NCBI GenBank assembly: GCA_036362985.1
Contig: JAYGXS010000001.1
Coordinates: 77,452,215-77,516,214 of the forward strand
Length of the DNA stretch: 64,000 nt
Direction of reading: 5' to 3'
Source of the DNA: Ligula intestinalis
Taxonomy: Eukaryota; Platyhelminthes; Cestoda; Diphyllobothriidea; Diphyllobothriidae
Position numbers and translations under genes: made by a program. Positions 26,101 through 36,807 of this stretch are shown here, piece by piece (position 1 is the stretch's first letter; every line of letters begins with the position of its first letter). The notes beneath the pieces were generated by a model. It saw only the letters and a list, made by a program, of their open reading frames with translations. It searched no databases and was not told the DNA's origin.

Positions 26101-27650
26101 CGTTACACTAATTACTGCTCATGACCCCGAACGACAGCCGTCTTCACTGAAAGTTAATTAGCGTTTACCACTATAATTGCTCCCCCTCCCCCCGACTTCC
26201 ATCCTTCTGGTGTATGTGTCTCTCCCCTTGACGACCGCTGACAGTTGATTGGCCTTTGACCACTATAATGACCCTCCTTTTGGTTATTGCTTCTTATCTC
26301 TGAAGATGAACTCCTGTAAGAGTTCGAAAGCTCAGGACAATAAACAAATTGATCCGGTGCTCGACAAGTCTTCTTCCTTATCCATACCTGGAACGCGAAC
26401 CTTTTCATTCATTCAAGACAATCTCCCTTTTCCTTATCGGTAAATTCATTGTGCCTATAATATTAATAGTTCCTTTAGTGTCTATTGCTTTTCTACCGCT
26501 TACTGGTGTAGGCTGCAGTTTTCCTTCATTTGCTATTGGTTTGATTTGTTTAGAAATCTATTGCTTACCTGTTGTTAACGATACACTCCGTTCCTCTTCC
26601 TACTGCCCGTTTACCGTTTGCACACACAACGTTATTTGATTTGGGCGCTATTTTCTGTAAGCCCTTTTGGAATGTTTAAATAATGTTACGGGTGGCATTG
26701 CTGCATTTAGCTCTTTTTACTCTCCGGGTATTCTATCTACCGCCATCTTTTGCCCTACCTGGAAAAACCCATTATTTCAGCGGACGCTCCGTGTTGGTTT
26801 GCCAATTAGATTTATACATTAAGTCCTCCCAACATAATTATTATTTCGGGTTTAGTTTGCAAAACTTGAAAAATGCTTGCTTGGGCAAGACTATGCGTAC
26901 TTCCCACGAAAAATGTTCCTACAAAATGCCCTTTTAATGCAGTAGAGCAAGCATGCAACCTAACCATTATTTTTTTATTCTTACCATTCTGGATACCTCA
27001 TTTGCTGTAATAAAAAGCAGTTCTATATTACGGGTGGCCTTAGGCCATAGTTTTCGGGGACGAGGGACTATGTTCTTCGAAAATTTGGTAGACAACATCG
27101 ATTAATATAATGCTCATATATAGGTTTGAAACATATGCATGATTTGCCAGAATTGATCTGTAAATAGCTTTTTGAAAGGCCCTGTCGATCTCCATTATGC
27201 ATACAGAATAATACGGAAAAAGTAAGTTTTCAGTACATTTGTGCATACCCGACTTTTTTAAATAGTTCGCTGCCCCACATTTCCTTTCTTAAAAGGCCAC
27301 TATTACCGCCATTCCCGTATTATAGGTAGCCTTACGCCACAAGTTAGAGAACGATACGCTATCCCTGACCGACCTAGTAATATTCTGAACACTTTCATTT
27401 AGGCATCTGTCATGGTATCGCTGGCAGTGGGTACACCCAACTCGTACTCTATCGCCTCACTGGCGAGGCCCGTTACTTGCAACGAGCGATGGCCTTCGCC
27501 GAATTCTTGAAAACTCCAACCTTCAAACGGGAGGCCCGACAACCTGATTGTCCACTCTCACTGTACGAGGGCTTGGCCGGAACAGCCTGCTTCCTCGCTG
27601 ACCTTTCGCAGCCTTCCGCCGCAGCATTCCCTTTAATGAATCCATTCTAG
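12931..27650 (+). CDS. LANCL: LanC-like protein (glutathione-binding LANCL family), complete
   Basis: Seven exons: 12931-13047, 14226-14495, 15086-15250, 19381-19507, 20744-20971, 22411-22527, 27403-27650 (TAG at the end). All have GT-AG borders and the phases agree (0,0,0,1,1,1), giving 423 aa against 399 in human LANCL1. Landmarks in order: MTRFFPNPY start (human FPNPY), VRDGCLYTGCTGIAW, FIGRAGYLCGLYELR, TSGQKY...SSPLMYSY, GAAHGLCG, HELVHWCHGAAG, KYLEAARRCADVVW, GICHGIAG, SLYEGLAG and a FPLMNPF end. The Cys of HWCHG and the Cys-His of ICHG are the zinc ligands of the fold, and the GAAHG histidine is kept, so a working enzyme is likely. Animal LanC-like proteins bind glutathione and add it to dehydroamino acids in damaged proteins. 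The helix between exon 1 and the RDG motif is shorter than in human, so a small exon could be missing. Introns carry a PLE, a MITE and SINEs. Which paralogue (LANCL1, 2 or 3) is unclear. Confidence 0.93.
13048..14225 (+). other. LANCL intron 1, no element recognised
   Basis: The intron runs from GTAAGC at 13048 to CACAG ending 14225. Inside, around 13924-13980, the + frame reads SVKNLLDSLASKLRSG, which resembles the helix expected between exons 1 and 2. However, a stop lies just upstream at 13915-13917 with no AG acceptor after it. It is not annotated as an exon. Confidence 0.4.
16038..18620 (+). mobile_element. Penelope-like element (RT + GIY-YIG endonuclease), inactivated, in LANCL intron 3
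   Basis: Three reading frames carry one element. An N-terminal part is in the 16038-16346 frame. The RT is in the next frame, from about 16201 to 17868, with one TGA at 16924-16926. The GIY-YIG part is in a third frame from about 17868 to 18329. RT landmarks: YGLPKTHK just after the TGA, PLRPILSMSNSP, SLDVESLFTNVP (motif A), QIDGVAMGGPLGP (motif B) and YRRYVDDIF (motif C). The endonuclease shows CIYEFTCTCGCKYIGRTQRQ and ends HVVNLTLPW. This RT plus C-terminal GIY-YIG layout is diagnostic for EN-positive PLEs. The two frame changes and the stop make it non-autonomous. A CTGACGA...CGAAA hairpin-like motif at about 18546-18568, followed by AATAAATC, probably marks the 3' end. Confidence 0.9.
18330..18774 (+). 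other. PLE 3' UTR and flanking intron sequence
   Basis: AT-rich sequence after the GIY-YIG stop. It carries the PLE-end motif near 18546 and then unassigned intron sequence up to the MITE. No coding potential was seen. Confidence 0.4.
18775..19301. mobile_element. MITE with ~26-bp terminal inverted repeats
   Basis: The left end (18775-18800) starts CAGTAGTCGCCGG and continues TTATTAAGCCCAC. The right end (19276-19301) is its inverted copy, starting GTGGGCTTAATAGCC and ending GCGACTGCTG; two mismatches were counted over 26 positions. Further TTATTAAGCCC-like and TTATAAGCCC-like subterminal repeats lie at 18800-18905 and 19228-19262. There is no transposase frame. The left flank is TA but the right flank is CA, so a TA duplication typical of Tc1/mariner-pogo elements is possible but not intact. 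It sits in LANCL intron 3, between the PLE and exon 4. Confidence 0.78.
19790..19803 (+). repeat. G14 homopolymer
   Basis: An uninterrupted run of about 14 G in LANCL intron 4, preceded by a G-rich purine stretch (GGGGAGAGGAGCAG). Confidence 0.7.
20126..20170 (+). repeat. (CTT)15 trinucleotide microsatellite
   Basis: About fifteen perfect CTT units (GAA on the other strand) in LANCL intron 4. Long GAA/TTC runs can form triplex DNA. The Leu- and Arg-rich open frames across it are artefacts of the repeat. Confidence 0.9.
21540..21720 (+). mobile_element. tRNA-derived SINE copy (family B) in LANCL intron 5
   Basis: In + orientation the tRNA-like head reads CAGCTCAATGATTAGGGCG (box A region) followed by GCAAGTCCGAGTCTC (box B region). 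The body contains GGGCGTGGCTGACTGATGAC and ends in AAATGGCCATTCCAGTCGCC, the reverse of the other copies. A second, inverted partial body lies immediately left (about 21440-21540), so this may be two head-to-head pieces. Confidence 0.6.
24150..24300 (-). mobile_element. tRNA-derived SINE copy (family B)
   Basis: The + strand reads ACAAGGGAGACTGGAATGGC, then CATCAGTCAGTCATACTCAA, then GGTTTGAACCCACAATC. The element therefore runs on the - strand, with a box-B-like GGTTCAAACC opposite the last segment. It aligns by eye with the copies at 4755 and 54900. It lies in LANCL intron 6. Confidence 0.65.
25950..26425 (+). mobile_element. 3' tail of a Penelope-like element
   Basis: Homologous by eye to 37920-38357. 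It shares the GTTTTG(C/T)GCCATTA start, the CAGGAACCC...AAGAACCGGCC segment and the CACTATAATGACCCTC stretch. It also has the terminal hairpin motif CTGAAGA...GAAAGCTC at 26300-26333, followed by AATAAACAAATTGATCCGG. There is no intact coding sequence. It lies in LANCL intron 6. Confidence 0.75.
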
Positions 27651-27799
27651 ATGACGACGGCGCCGCCAATGATCTGGATCAGTTTCTGTGACCCACATTT
27701 CTCGTTATGTTATGCACTGTTTTTGTTGTTGGGCTATTGTCATGTTTCAATTCTGACAGCTCGTTGTACTGATTTTACGTCCTTTCGATATGTCCACAC

Positions 27800-28990
27800 C
27801 TTTACGCTGCAGCCAATAAAGCCTCTGTAATTAGTTTGCGTTCCCTGACAAAATGCTGGCTCCCTGAAACTATTCTGTGGTATTGGTTTGCGTCAAAGTC
27901 CATCCGATCAACAGTTGCCTTATTTAAGGAAGTCAAGTTAAGCAAACGAACGTTTTCGATTAATTCATCATCAGGCAATGCAGTAATATAAGAAAGGGTA
28001 GATTTAACGAAAGTTTTAGGCAAACCAATCAGTAGTAACAAGGGGAAAGATGGGGGAAAGAGGTGTAAAAGGATCAAGGGGATCAGATTCTTGTCTTAAT
28101 TGGGGACAGAGAAATGGGGGTGGGGGGAGAGGGGAAGGAGTCAGACAATTAGTTAATGTCATCCAGTGGTCCTCATCTCGGGTTTTGTTGGGTTGTGTGA
28201 GGACGCAAGATATCAACGTCTTGAGACGGTGTCGGTGGCCTTTGGATGCTTGATGCCGCTGTTTTATCATTGTTTCGCGGCGTAGTAAGAGGCGTGAGGG
28301 CGGATGTTGAAAAGGCCTTTGGCCACGAGAGCCTTAGGGCCGCTACAAATGCGTTCTGCGCACATAAAATTGGGTTTGTGAGGCGAATGGCGACTGCTTC
28401 TGCCCTCGCAAGTATCCGCTGACGCAGGAACTACGAGTGTTTAGTCGGAACTTTATAGACGACTCTAAATGCTTGGTTGACGTCTACCCGATGACCGCTG
28501 TCTACCAAGTGAGCCAGAATTGCGCTTGATATCGACTTAGTTTCGCCTCTGTTTAGCCACGCAGGGTGATGCTCTCGCATGCGCTTGGATAGACGTCTAA
28601 TCGTTCGACCAATGTAACTTGCCCCACAGGAGCATGTAAAGTTGTAGATACAGATTGATGTGCTCTGGAATGACAGTCTATCCTTGTCTTCTAGGCGAAG
28701 AAGTGGAGTGCTTGAGATCAATAATCTTAACTTTGCTGCCGGATATGTACGCGCAATTGTAGCATTCAGACGAATCTGTAGAAGTTCGCTTGCTGGATCA
28801 TCTTAAAAAGGCAATGTAAGAAATACGGTTTTCTTCTCAGCCGTCGGTACCTTCGGTCTTGGTGGACGTTCCTCCCTAGTTTGCAAGTATCAGCTGACGC
28901 GGGAACTTACAATTTCTCACCGACACTTTGTGGATGACTCGGAATGATTGGGCTTAGCGTGGATATCAGTCATATTGTCCTGGACCGTAT
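27800..28990 (-). pseudogene. Penelope-like element 3' part (GIY-YIG domain) beside the LANCL 3' end
   Basis: On the - strand, from about 28810, a linker reads RLNATIARTYPAAKLRLLIS. It leads into CIYNFTCSCGASYIGRTIRR and HLVDSGHRVDVNQAFRVVYK (frame start 28721). A TAG interrupts the frame at 28431-28433, and it then continues as FLRQRILARAEAVAIRLTNP to a TGA at 28173-28175. A second, partial copy of the FRVxxKV...FxRQxILA block lies at about 28870-28960, suggesting a tandem PLE arrangement. A hairpin-like CTGATGA...CGAAAACG motif is opposite 27948-27974. It belongs to the same lineage (YIGRT type) as the element at 16038. No RT domain is present. Confidence 0.8.
27815..27820 (+). terminator. 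Candidate polyadenylation signal of LANCL
   Basis: AATAAA 165 bases after the LANCL stop codon, a normal distance for a 3' UTR. It overlaps the possible end of the neighbouring PLE, so the element may have contributed the signal. Confidence 0.45.
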
Positions 28991-29834
28991 AGAGTTTACC
29001 CCTGTATTCGAGAGTGTTAGGGGCCATGGCTATCCGCGAATATTTGAGACTCCTCGTACCGTCCCTATAACTGCCTACTTTAGGGTTCAAACGCCCAATA
29101 TACCTTAGCGTATCATTATAAAACAGAAATATTCTCTGAAAGTAATCTTAAAACATTAACCTTAAACTATTGATTAAAAGTACGAGTGAATTCTCTGACA
29201 ATTATTATTCTTACCAAGACAAAATTTAACCCTTTTACCACTATATTATGTTAAGCTCTACTAATATTAATTTATGAGCGTTATCTATCCAGTTTTTTCA
29301 AAAAAGCTTATTTTAAGCAATTAGAGAATATTGTAGATATGCCCCATGACTAGGTGGTGGTCCACTATGTATAAAGTGTAATCATATTACCTGGCTGAAT
29401 GGAGATTAATACAGATAGAAACCTTACTACGTGCTCAGTTTCCTCTAAAATGAGCAGTCCACGTAGCCACCAGCTGGACATCGGGTATGGTAACCGTTAT
29501 AGCAGCTAAACTTAACTGATGAATTATAAGGTAGGCTGGGAAATAAGTCTGAAGAAACGCTTGATCTGTCTACAGAACATTTTATTTGCAGTCTGTCTTT
29601 GCATAAGAGCTGCCAGTTTCGTTTAACCGTGATAAATTCAGTCAGTTTAGCTGGTAGGCAATCGCAATATTTCTCTAATCTGATAGCCAGACACATTGTC
29701 ATCAGTGTATGATGCGTCTAAAATAATTAAATATATGCACGCGGTGCTCGTCCAGCTTGTTGGTAGCGTAGCAAACTTCAACTTTTGGGAAGACACTATA
29801 GAACTGCTTACAAGGATGGGGTTTTCCATGCAAC
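28991..29834. other. Intergenic, nothing recognised
   Basis: AT-rich sequence without a recognised exon or element; short frames on both strands show no motif. Confidence 0.4.
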
Positions 29835-30020
29835 TGCGTCAAACGAATTATTCAAATCTGGCAAAACACCCTAGTAACCGATTGCACCTAGTAGGTATTT
29901 GGTGGATTCCAAGTTTCTTGCTTAGAAAATCCTACTTGGCCAGTCAGCTCACTGTATCGTAACTGATGGATTCCATGTGTTACAATAGGTTGGACCAAGC
30001 ATGCTTAAACTCACGGTTGC
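29835..30020 (+). mobile_element. Diverged SINE copy (family A body)
   Basis: Similar by eye to the body of the SINE at 44080-44290: AATCTGGCAAAACACCC, TGGTGGATTCCAAGTTTC, TAGAAAATCCTACTTGGCCA and a closing AAACTCACGG. The tRNA-like head is not visible here. Confidence 0.55.
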
Positions 30021-30123
30021 TAGTGAGGCTATAGAAGTTAAGGCTAAGACGGTTTACCCTAACACCTACAATCTTCCAGGCCCGGTTCCTTAGGAGACGG
30101 GAGAAATCTTGGGAATGCCAAAT

Positions 30124-30758
30124 TGTTAGGAATAGTATAATCTGCAAAAGGATAGGAGAATAGAATGGAAATAGTGTTGACTCTTGGATGACCGCAGTCC
30201 GACTGCTAGGGCGTCAATTCCGGAGTGAAGTGGGCATCAGAAATCGCCGCAGTATCGGTGCATGCTTTGTTAAAGCGGCCAATGACAGAGCTGATGTCTA
30301 TACTAGCGTGGGCGCGCGACCTTGAGATTGGCTAAGGCTGGCTAGCGTGAGCGTGCGGTCACGCTGAGGCGTAGGTGCGCGTCGGTCAAGGACAGTTAGC
30401 GCCTAGCCCCAGGAGGCAGTGGGTGCGCAAGCAGGCTAAAGGCGTCATGCGTCAGCGCTGGTCTTGGGTTCCAAGTGGCTGCAAGAGGCCACTATAAGGC
30501 CTCGTATTTCATTTAGCTAAAACGTTAGCCGTACTAAAGCCTCTCCCTTGCTCGCGTGAGTTTGCTTCTCACGCCCACCGCCATGTTTTTTACAACTGGA
30601 GCATATACTTTGTTCAAATCTGCCAACCCCTCTTACTAAATATACTAAACAATCGGCGGGAAAGCACTATCCGTGGCCAGGCTGAAAGTTATGTGGAAAT
30701 TATAGCATATGTTAGTTTATAGAAATAAACAGTCGTCATTTTGGGAAGGGCGGTTACA
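30124..30758 (+). mobile_element. Possible solo or 5' LTR
   Basis: Starts TGTTAGG and ends GGTTACA, the TG...CA form expected of an LTR. It is GC-richer than its surroundings, has a TATA-like CACTATAAGG near 30490 and GAAATAAAC near 30722, about 35 bases before the end. No matching 5-bp duplication was found (left CAAAT, right ACTGT). The downstream bases ACTGTTGGTCC could hold a primer-binding site. The assignment is tentative. Confidence 0.35.
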
Positions 30759-33700
30759 ACTGTTGGTCCTGCTCTGACAAACCAACATCTATACATTAGC
30801 TGGTACACCTCATTTAACACCAGCGTAAGCTACCTTCATGCAGAATTAATTAATTACTCGGAGTTGCAATTTTGATTACTGTGCGATCCCAGTATATTTC
30901 AGTCAGGCCAGGTTGCTGACTTAAGGCTGAGCTTCTGTTCGGGTGCCTGCGTAAAACACACAACATAACATGCTTGGTTATATTTTGCGCACTGGTTTAC
31001 AATGGCTTCATAAAGTCACATATATCATAGAAAAATACAAAAATAGGTTTTTCTTTCACACATTTAAGCGAAACCTAGGCTTTTAAAATTCATACTGTAA
31101 GAAAGGGAATCTTTTGGTTTTGTACAAAATGTTGGAATTAGGAGATTTTTTGTGATTTTGAAATTTCCATTCATACAAGTTTATATTTCCCGTTTATTAA
31201 TGCTTTTGATGGAATATGTGACATAACAAAGTTTTATGAGTCTTACAGGAAGTCTTCTTAAGCGATTGGAAAGGTGTTTGATGTGCTTTACAGGGAAAGT
31301 ATGCATCGAGGAGTTTGGAAACGAAGCGCAAATGCATCTGCATGTCGGTAACAGAATTATTCGGAAAGTTCAAACTTTAGGAAAAGGCAGTTTAAGTATT
31401 GCACCTCATATACCCTTAGTTCCAGCGTTTTTCTTATGCAAGCAGGGGTTATAGTGGTCTTGGGGGTGGGGAAATAGGATAGAAAGATAACGAAATTTGA
31501 ACGAATAAGTGAAAAATGGAAACATGCAGTTGCATTTGTTTCCCACGACCACTGGGAGTAAGTTGTTCCGCATGTAAATTGAAGGTGTGTGCGGCACTTT
31601 GCAGCGCGGACTATACAAAGATCACGGCAAAATGGTAAGTTAAACCTCAGGTAATTTGAAGTAAACAACCTCCTTATCATCATTTCTATTTTTTTTTCAG
31701 TGATTTCAAAAGATCTGCATTTTGATACTTGAGTTTTCCCCCAATACGTTAAGCGATAATACAGATTAGGAAAATCTACAGATACAAATCAAGAACATTT
31801 CTAAGTACAGTAAAATAAAATGCAACTTGCAGTTATTAAAGTATATTCCACTGCTTATCCTATTTCTCTATCCATAAAACACCTATAACCACTGTTTTCT
31901 TAGGAAAAATGCTGGGGATAGCTATATGTGGTGCACTACTTAAACTACTGTTGCCAACTTTTGCTTCAAACGGTGTTGTACCCTTTTTCAAAATTTCATA
32001 CTTAGGGATGCAATTTACTGATAACTGATCACAGGGATAGGTGTTTTCGTGCATTTGTCCTATAAAAGTTGAATTTATTAGGACCTCGTAAAACGAAGAA
32101 AAAATGGTACCACCTAAGTAGTCTTTTACTAAATGTAGTTTATTCAGGCGACTGGAAAGGAGCTCAATAAAAAGTCAGTATTCTAGCGTGAGTTCAATAT
32201 TTTGGTATTTTATTGCACGCTACTAAATAATATAACTTAGCTGAGCATTTCTTTCTAACTGAAAATTCACATAAGAACTTCAGTTAACACTTCACAAAAT
32301 AAGCTGTGAACAATTAAATTGAAATAAGGCATAGTTACAGTCACGGATCACCGTGGTATCTTATGCCTATTAGTTTCTGCATTAATTAGCTCAACAAGCG
32401 AAGCGATCGAAACGGGCGCCCTATTCTTTACTTTTTACAATCGAGGCGTACCTTTAGTTGTTTCGGACTGGGCACCATATATGGAGCATTAATAGACCAT
32501 ATTTCCTTTTTGTTATCTCAAAAAAGCAAAATACACGGATTTTAGATTATATGGAAGGTGATCCTACACACATCGATCACCAACTCCTAAAGACTTTTCC
32601 TTGAGAAGTGGCACCCACGTACATCATCATTCCGTTTATCTTCATTCCTGCCCTTCAGACATGATGCTGGTGCTATATTCCCGTCTGTCCTCATATTTAT
32701 GATATTCCGTGCTCTGAAATAAGCGGGACAAAAAAAAACATTCCACGAGTAAGAAAGACGGGGAGATGAGACCGAGTCAGTAGGCCATTAAGTGTTTTTC
32801 AGTCACATAAGTTGCAACTTAATCCATGGTCGTAGGCTGCATTGTCTGACATGAACTATGTTCAAGGACATATACGAGCGTCGTATGACCCTTCACCTAT
32901 AATCACAGAGTGAAAATAAACATTTTCTTTGAGTTCAGGATCCCAGGGTTGAAGGTTCGTGGAGGAATTCTCAAAGTGAACTGCGATCAATAATCTACCT
33001 TGTTTTGGGTATTTACTCAGGGACATATTTTTTCATTCTCCCTGGTCTAGACACCTATTCTATTTATTTGCAAATTTTCAAATGTCTTGCCCAATAAATA
33101 GTTGGTAAGTAATTGAGATACCGATTGATGCGGAGAGTATTTTAAATATTACTTGCCACTAATCAATCAAAAGTGAAGCAGACAATTTTTGTAACAAATC
33201 ATTATTTTATCTTATTTTAAACGTTGCAATTTAAAGACTTGCCGCCATCTCAAAAAAGGAGACACTTCAGAACAAACACCCAAAAAGGTGGAAGTGGCAG
33301 CGACAAGGACAACGAATATAGGGATTGACATTTCTGAAGTTCATAGCAGAAATGACGGAAACGTCCATTTCCAGCATGCAGTCCGCATATCTCATTGAAT
33401 GTCATTTAAACAGGCCATTTAAGGGACTACGAGGTTGGACCGAATGTAACGGGAAGTGCACTCTCCGTATTTTTTTCTGGAAACTTCATTGCGTGTTTCA
33501 CAATTCGTACGTAGAGACGATAACTGGAAATCAAGGGAATTTTTCCTTCTTTTTTTTCTTATTGTGTAGAGTGTGTTAGAAAAATTGACCACCTGCTGTC
33601 CGAAATACCTCAAGGCGGTATTATCCCAGGAAATGTGCACTTTCTTAGCGATGGCAGAAGGCATAAATCTAAAGCTATTTAATCCGCCATTTTCGCATCT

Positions 33701-36003
33701 TGAAGGATAAATAAATTCAACGCTAACGGAATTCCAGGTAAAGATTTGCACGGAAAACTTGATGTTTATATGCTCTCTAATGGATGGTCATAATCATAAC
33801 TGCCTGGGGGAAGCTGACTAAGCATCGGGTGTTCAATGCCATTTTGCGTCTCCATCCATGGTAGACGCCTTTGCTCTTTTCGTGCAAGCCACGGTTGAAA
33901 TAAATCAAGGCTTCCCCTTATGGCTGCCGGTTTTGCCGATTAGCGGCAGACAGAAAAGACAGGCGTCCTGTTGACTCCTCGCGTTGCTTACCCCACCCTT
34001 CCCCGGTTTTTGGTGTTCCCCTGCGTTTTCGGATATTTCCTGCCCACCAGCCTGACATTTCGGTTGTAAGCATAGGTTTGTTGCGGCCATCAGTCTCGAG
34101 CTGCCGTTACTACCCAGGCGAAAGCCATTGGGAATGAATTCTTTTTTATAATTATCAAATAATTTTCGATGCTGACTCGTGTGCTAGTTATTTAATTGAA
34201 TCTTACGAAATGATCAAAGGATATCCATCTCGGAACCGTAGAAGCCCATACTGCTCAGCTTTTTGGTCAATTTCCTAGGTCCATTCTCAAAATACGATAA
34301 AAGCAGCAGACCAAAGCCACCACCCTTTACTGTCGATATTAACTGATTACCATTGCTGCAAGCTCCTCTTTTTTTTCGAGGCATTCGTAGATTCTGGGTT
34401 TGATTTGTGTTCTAGGCCTTAGCTGCGTAAGGTCACAGTCGCTGTAGTTTGACTCACCTGCTGCTGATGGGAGGATTCCCACTTGTTTATCTCCTCTTGG
34501 ACAGCGTCAAACCTGTTACTCTCAAATGTCTTCATCAGATCATAGCTGAAGGGAGTAGCAGTGCCTTGAATTGCAGGTAGCTACGTCTGATAATGTTTCC
34601 TGAGTACCTCATGCAACTCGGTTTCTTCTTTTTGCCTGCCCGGTCTGTTTCATGGCAGGTGCTGTCGCCGAGCGAACTATACCAGATACTGCTGTTTTCG
34701 GCTGTTTTGTATGCTCACGGAGTCAGTTTATTTCCCCAGAAAGCCCATTCTTAAGCTCAAACGTACCTATTCCAAGGTGTATCTCTTAAACCCGTTTTTC
34801 GCTGGAAATTTTAAGCTTAGTAACTGCTTCATATGCTACGCCCAGTTCTACGACCCACGACTTAAGCTTTTGTCGTTCCTTCCATCAACGAAAGTTAGTT
34901 TTGTCTTTCTGTAGTCACCTCTCACTCACAAAAATGTTGTGTTAAAGAAGAAAACTCAGTAGGAAAATTAGCATTCGTAAGCCTTTCGAGTATGGATTAT
35001 ATGAATAATACAGGGGGTATACACATTTTAAATAATTGTAAACTTGTAAACTTATATTTTTATTATTTGAAAAATGTTAATTTATTTATAGGTATCATTT
35101 ATAGTTTTTTCTGTATGTCTGAAATTATACAACGTTTTAATTGGGAAATTCATATCAAAAGACTAGTCCCTGCTCTTAATGACGATGATCTAGACCGAAG
35201 AGTACAGTATTTCGACTGATATTTAGAACAATGTCTGGATCAAACTGGATGTTAGTTTGAGAACATGCACTGAAAAAATAATCAAATATTAGTTGTAAAT
35301 ATTTCTACATTATTGAAATAATAAAATTATAATAAAACCCAAGTTAACCAGGTAGGATTATGTCGTGAGGTCTGTGAAAGGACCTTATGTATCTTAGCCC
35401 CCTACTTAAATTTTTAAGTAGGTTGAATTACCTATAATCTTCCGGTTTTCTACACGCCACCCATCGATCCAGCTGGTATTTCCAGATGGCATTGAATCGA
35501 AGTATGGTTCTTCGAAGGCAACCGCATTTCATAATTGCTATAATCAGTAAACTAAGAAAATTTGGCCTTTTGAACTAACCACGGGAATTATCGCTTACTT
35601 ACAAATTTAAGGTACGGTGATTTAGGTAATCTCGCCACTTTTGTTCTTCTTGAAACTTTTTTCTAGTTTGTGTTGGCGATAACACCGGAAAATGTCGCTC
35701 AGTTACCTCGCCTGAGGCTTGGGCACATATCCCACCTCCATACACGCGTTCGCCGTTGGTCGGGCGCGGGCTTAGCGATGATATTAAAGCGCATTTCAGT
35801 GTCTTCTCCCAAGGTTTGAGTACGAGAAACAACTTGCCCTCGTAACTTTTTTATTTAACAAAAACATTTGGATCTAAATTGTTCTTTGACATGCCCCGGC
35901 CGTCCTCTTACCAAAAACCAGGTGTACGTGAGCCTGCGGGGCGCACTTCACACATTTCCCAGACGACACCACAACGTAAACCTACCGTTAAAAAGCATTA
36001 AAA
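30759..36003. other. Intergenic, nothing firmly recognised
   Basis: About 5 kb of mainly AT-rich sequence. Open frames are at most about 110 codons and without motifs. No repeats shared with other parts of the window were noticed. Confidence 0.4.
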
Positions 36004-36807
36004 ATGGATGAGGAAGAAGGCGGGTCGAGCACCAGATAAATCGATTTATTGTTCTGAGCTTTCGAACACTTACAGGTGTCCATCTTCAGAGATGAGAAAG
36101 CAACCAAAAAGAGGGTAATTATAGTGGCCATAGGCCAATTAACTGTCAGAAATCGTCAGGTTGGCAAGGGTTAGAAACAGCAAACGAAAAGTGGGTGTGG
36201 GAGGAGGGCAAGTAGCTGTCAGTGACGTCGGAGGGGCAATTATAGTGGTGTAGGCTAATTAGCTGTCAGTGGGACTGGGGTTCATGAATAGCAATTAGTA
36301 TGCCGCCTTGTCACCCGGTGGAGGGCCCTGGTAACACTGCCTCGTCTTCCGGCCGGTTCTTTGTGGGTTCCTGTTTGCTTGCCATTCTTACGTTTGATTT
36401 GACTTCATTCCGGCTCTTTCCCACGTAATGGCACAAAACTTTGCAGCTCGCTAGCAGGTCCAGATGCCTGTTGACCGAGTTGGCATCTGAGTACTATGCC
36501 TCAAATGTCAGCCTTTCGGCTTTTGAGGTTCCTCGGCCTGCGATGGTCGCTACATGGAGATCAAAGTCATTGCCAGTTTCCGTGATGTGTGCTGCCAGTT
36601 TTGAGTTTGGATCCAGTCTTTGGGCCACTCGTTTGTGCTCTTGTAGGCGGGTTTGCAATTTGCGGCCTGTTTCCCCAACGCAATTGCAGTCTCTCTCTCA
36701 TTGCAAAGTATCTTTATAGACGACTGCAGAGGTTTCTTTAAGAGGCAGTCGGTCTTTAGGTTGCATCACCTGGCGGCGTATTGTCGCTTGAGGTCGATGG
36801 GCTATGC
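36004..36807 (-). repeat. Left arm of PLE inverted repeat (linker + GIY-YIG + 3' end)
   Basis: Reverse-complement copy of 37553-38357. The 92-codon frame it shares with the right arm differs at one residue (EYYASN here, EYHASN there). On the - strand it carries the PLE linker, the endonuclease region and the hairpin motif CTGAAGA...GAAAGCTC opposite 36056-36089, followed by AATAAATCGATTTATC and GGTGCTCGACCC at the end. Confidence 0.9.

Larger units (their letters stand above)
22528..27402 (+). other. LANCL intron 6 (4.9 kb), mostly unassigned
   Basis: The longest intron of the gene. It contains a SINE copy (about 24150-24300) and a PLE 3' tail (25950-26425). The rest shows only short meaningless frames; no nested gene was found. 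Confidence 0.5.

Noticed and set aside
36441..36719. 92-codon frames at 36441-36719 (+) and 37641-37919 (-) as a duplicated gene
   Set aside because: They are antisense readings of the two PLE arms; their near-identity reflects the inverted repeat.
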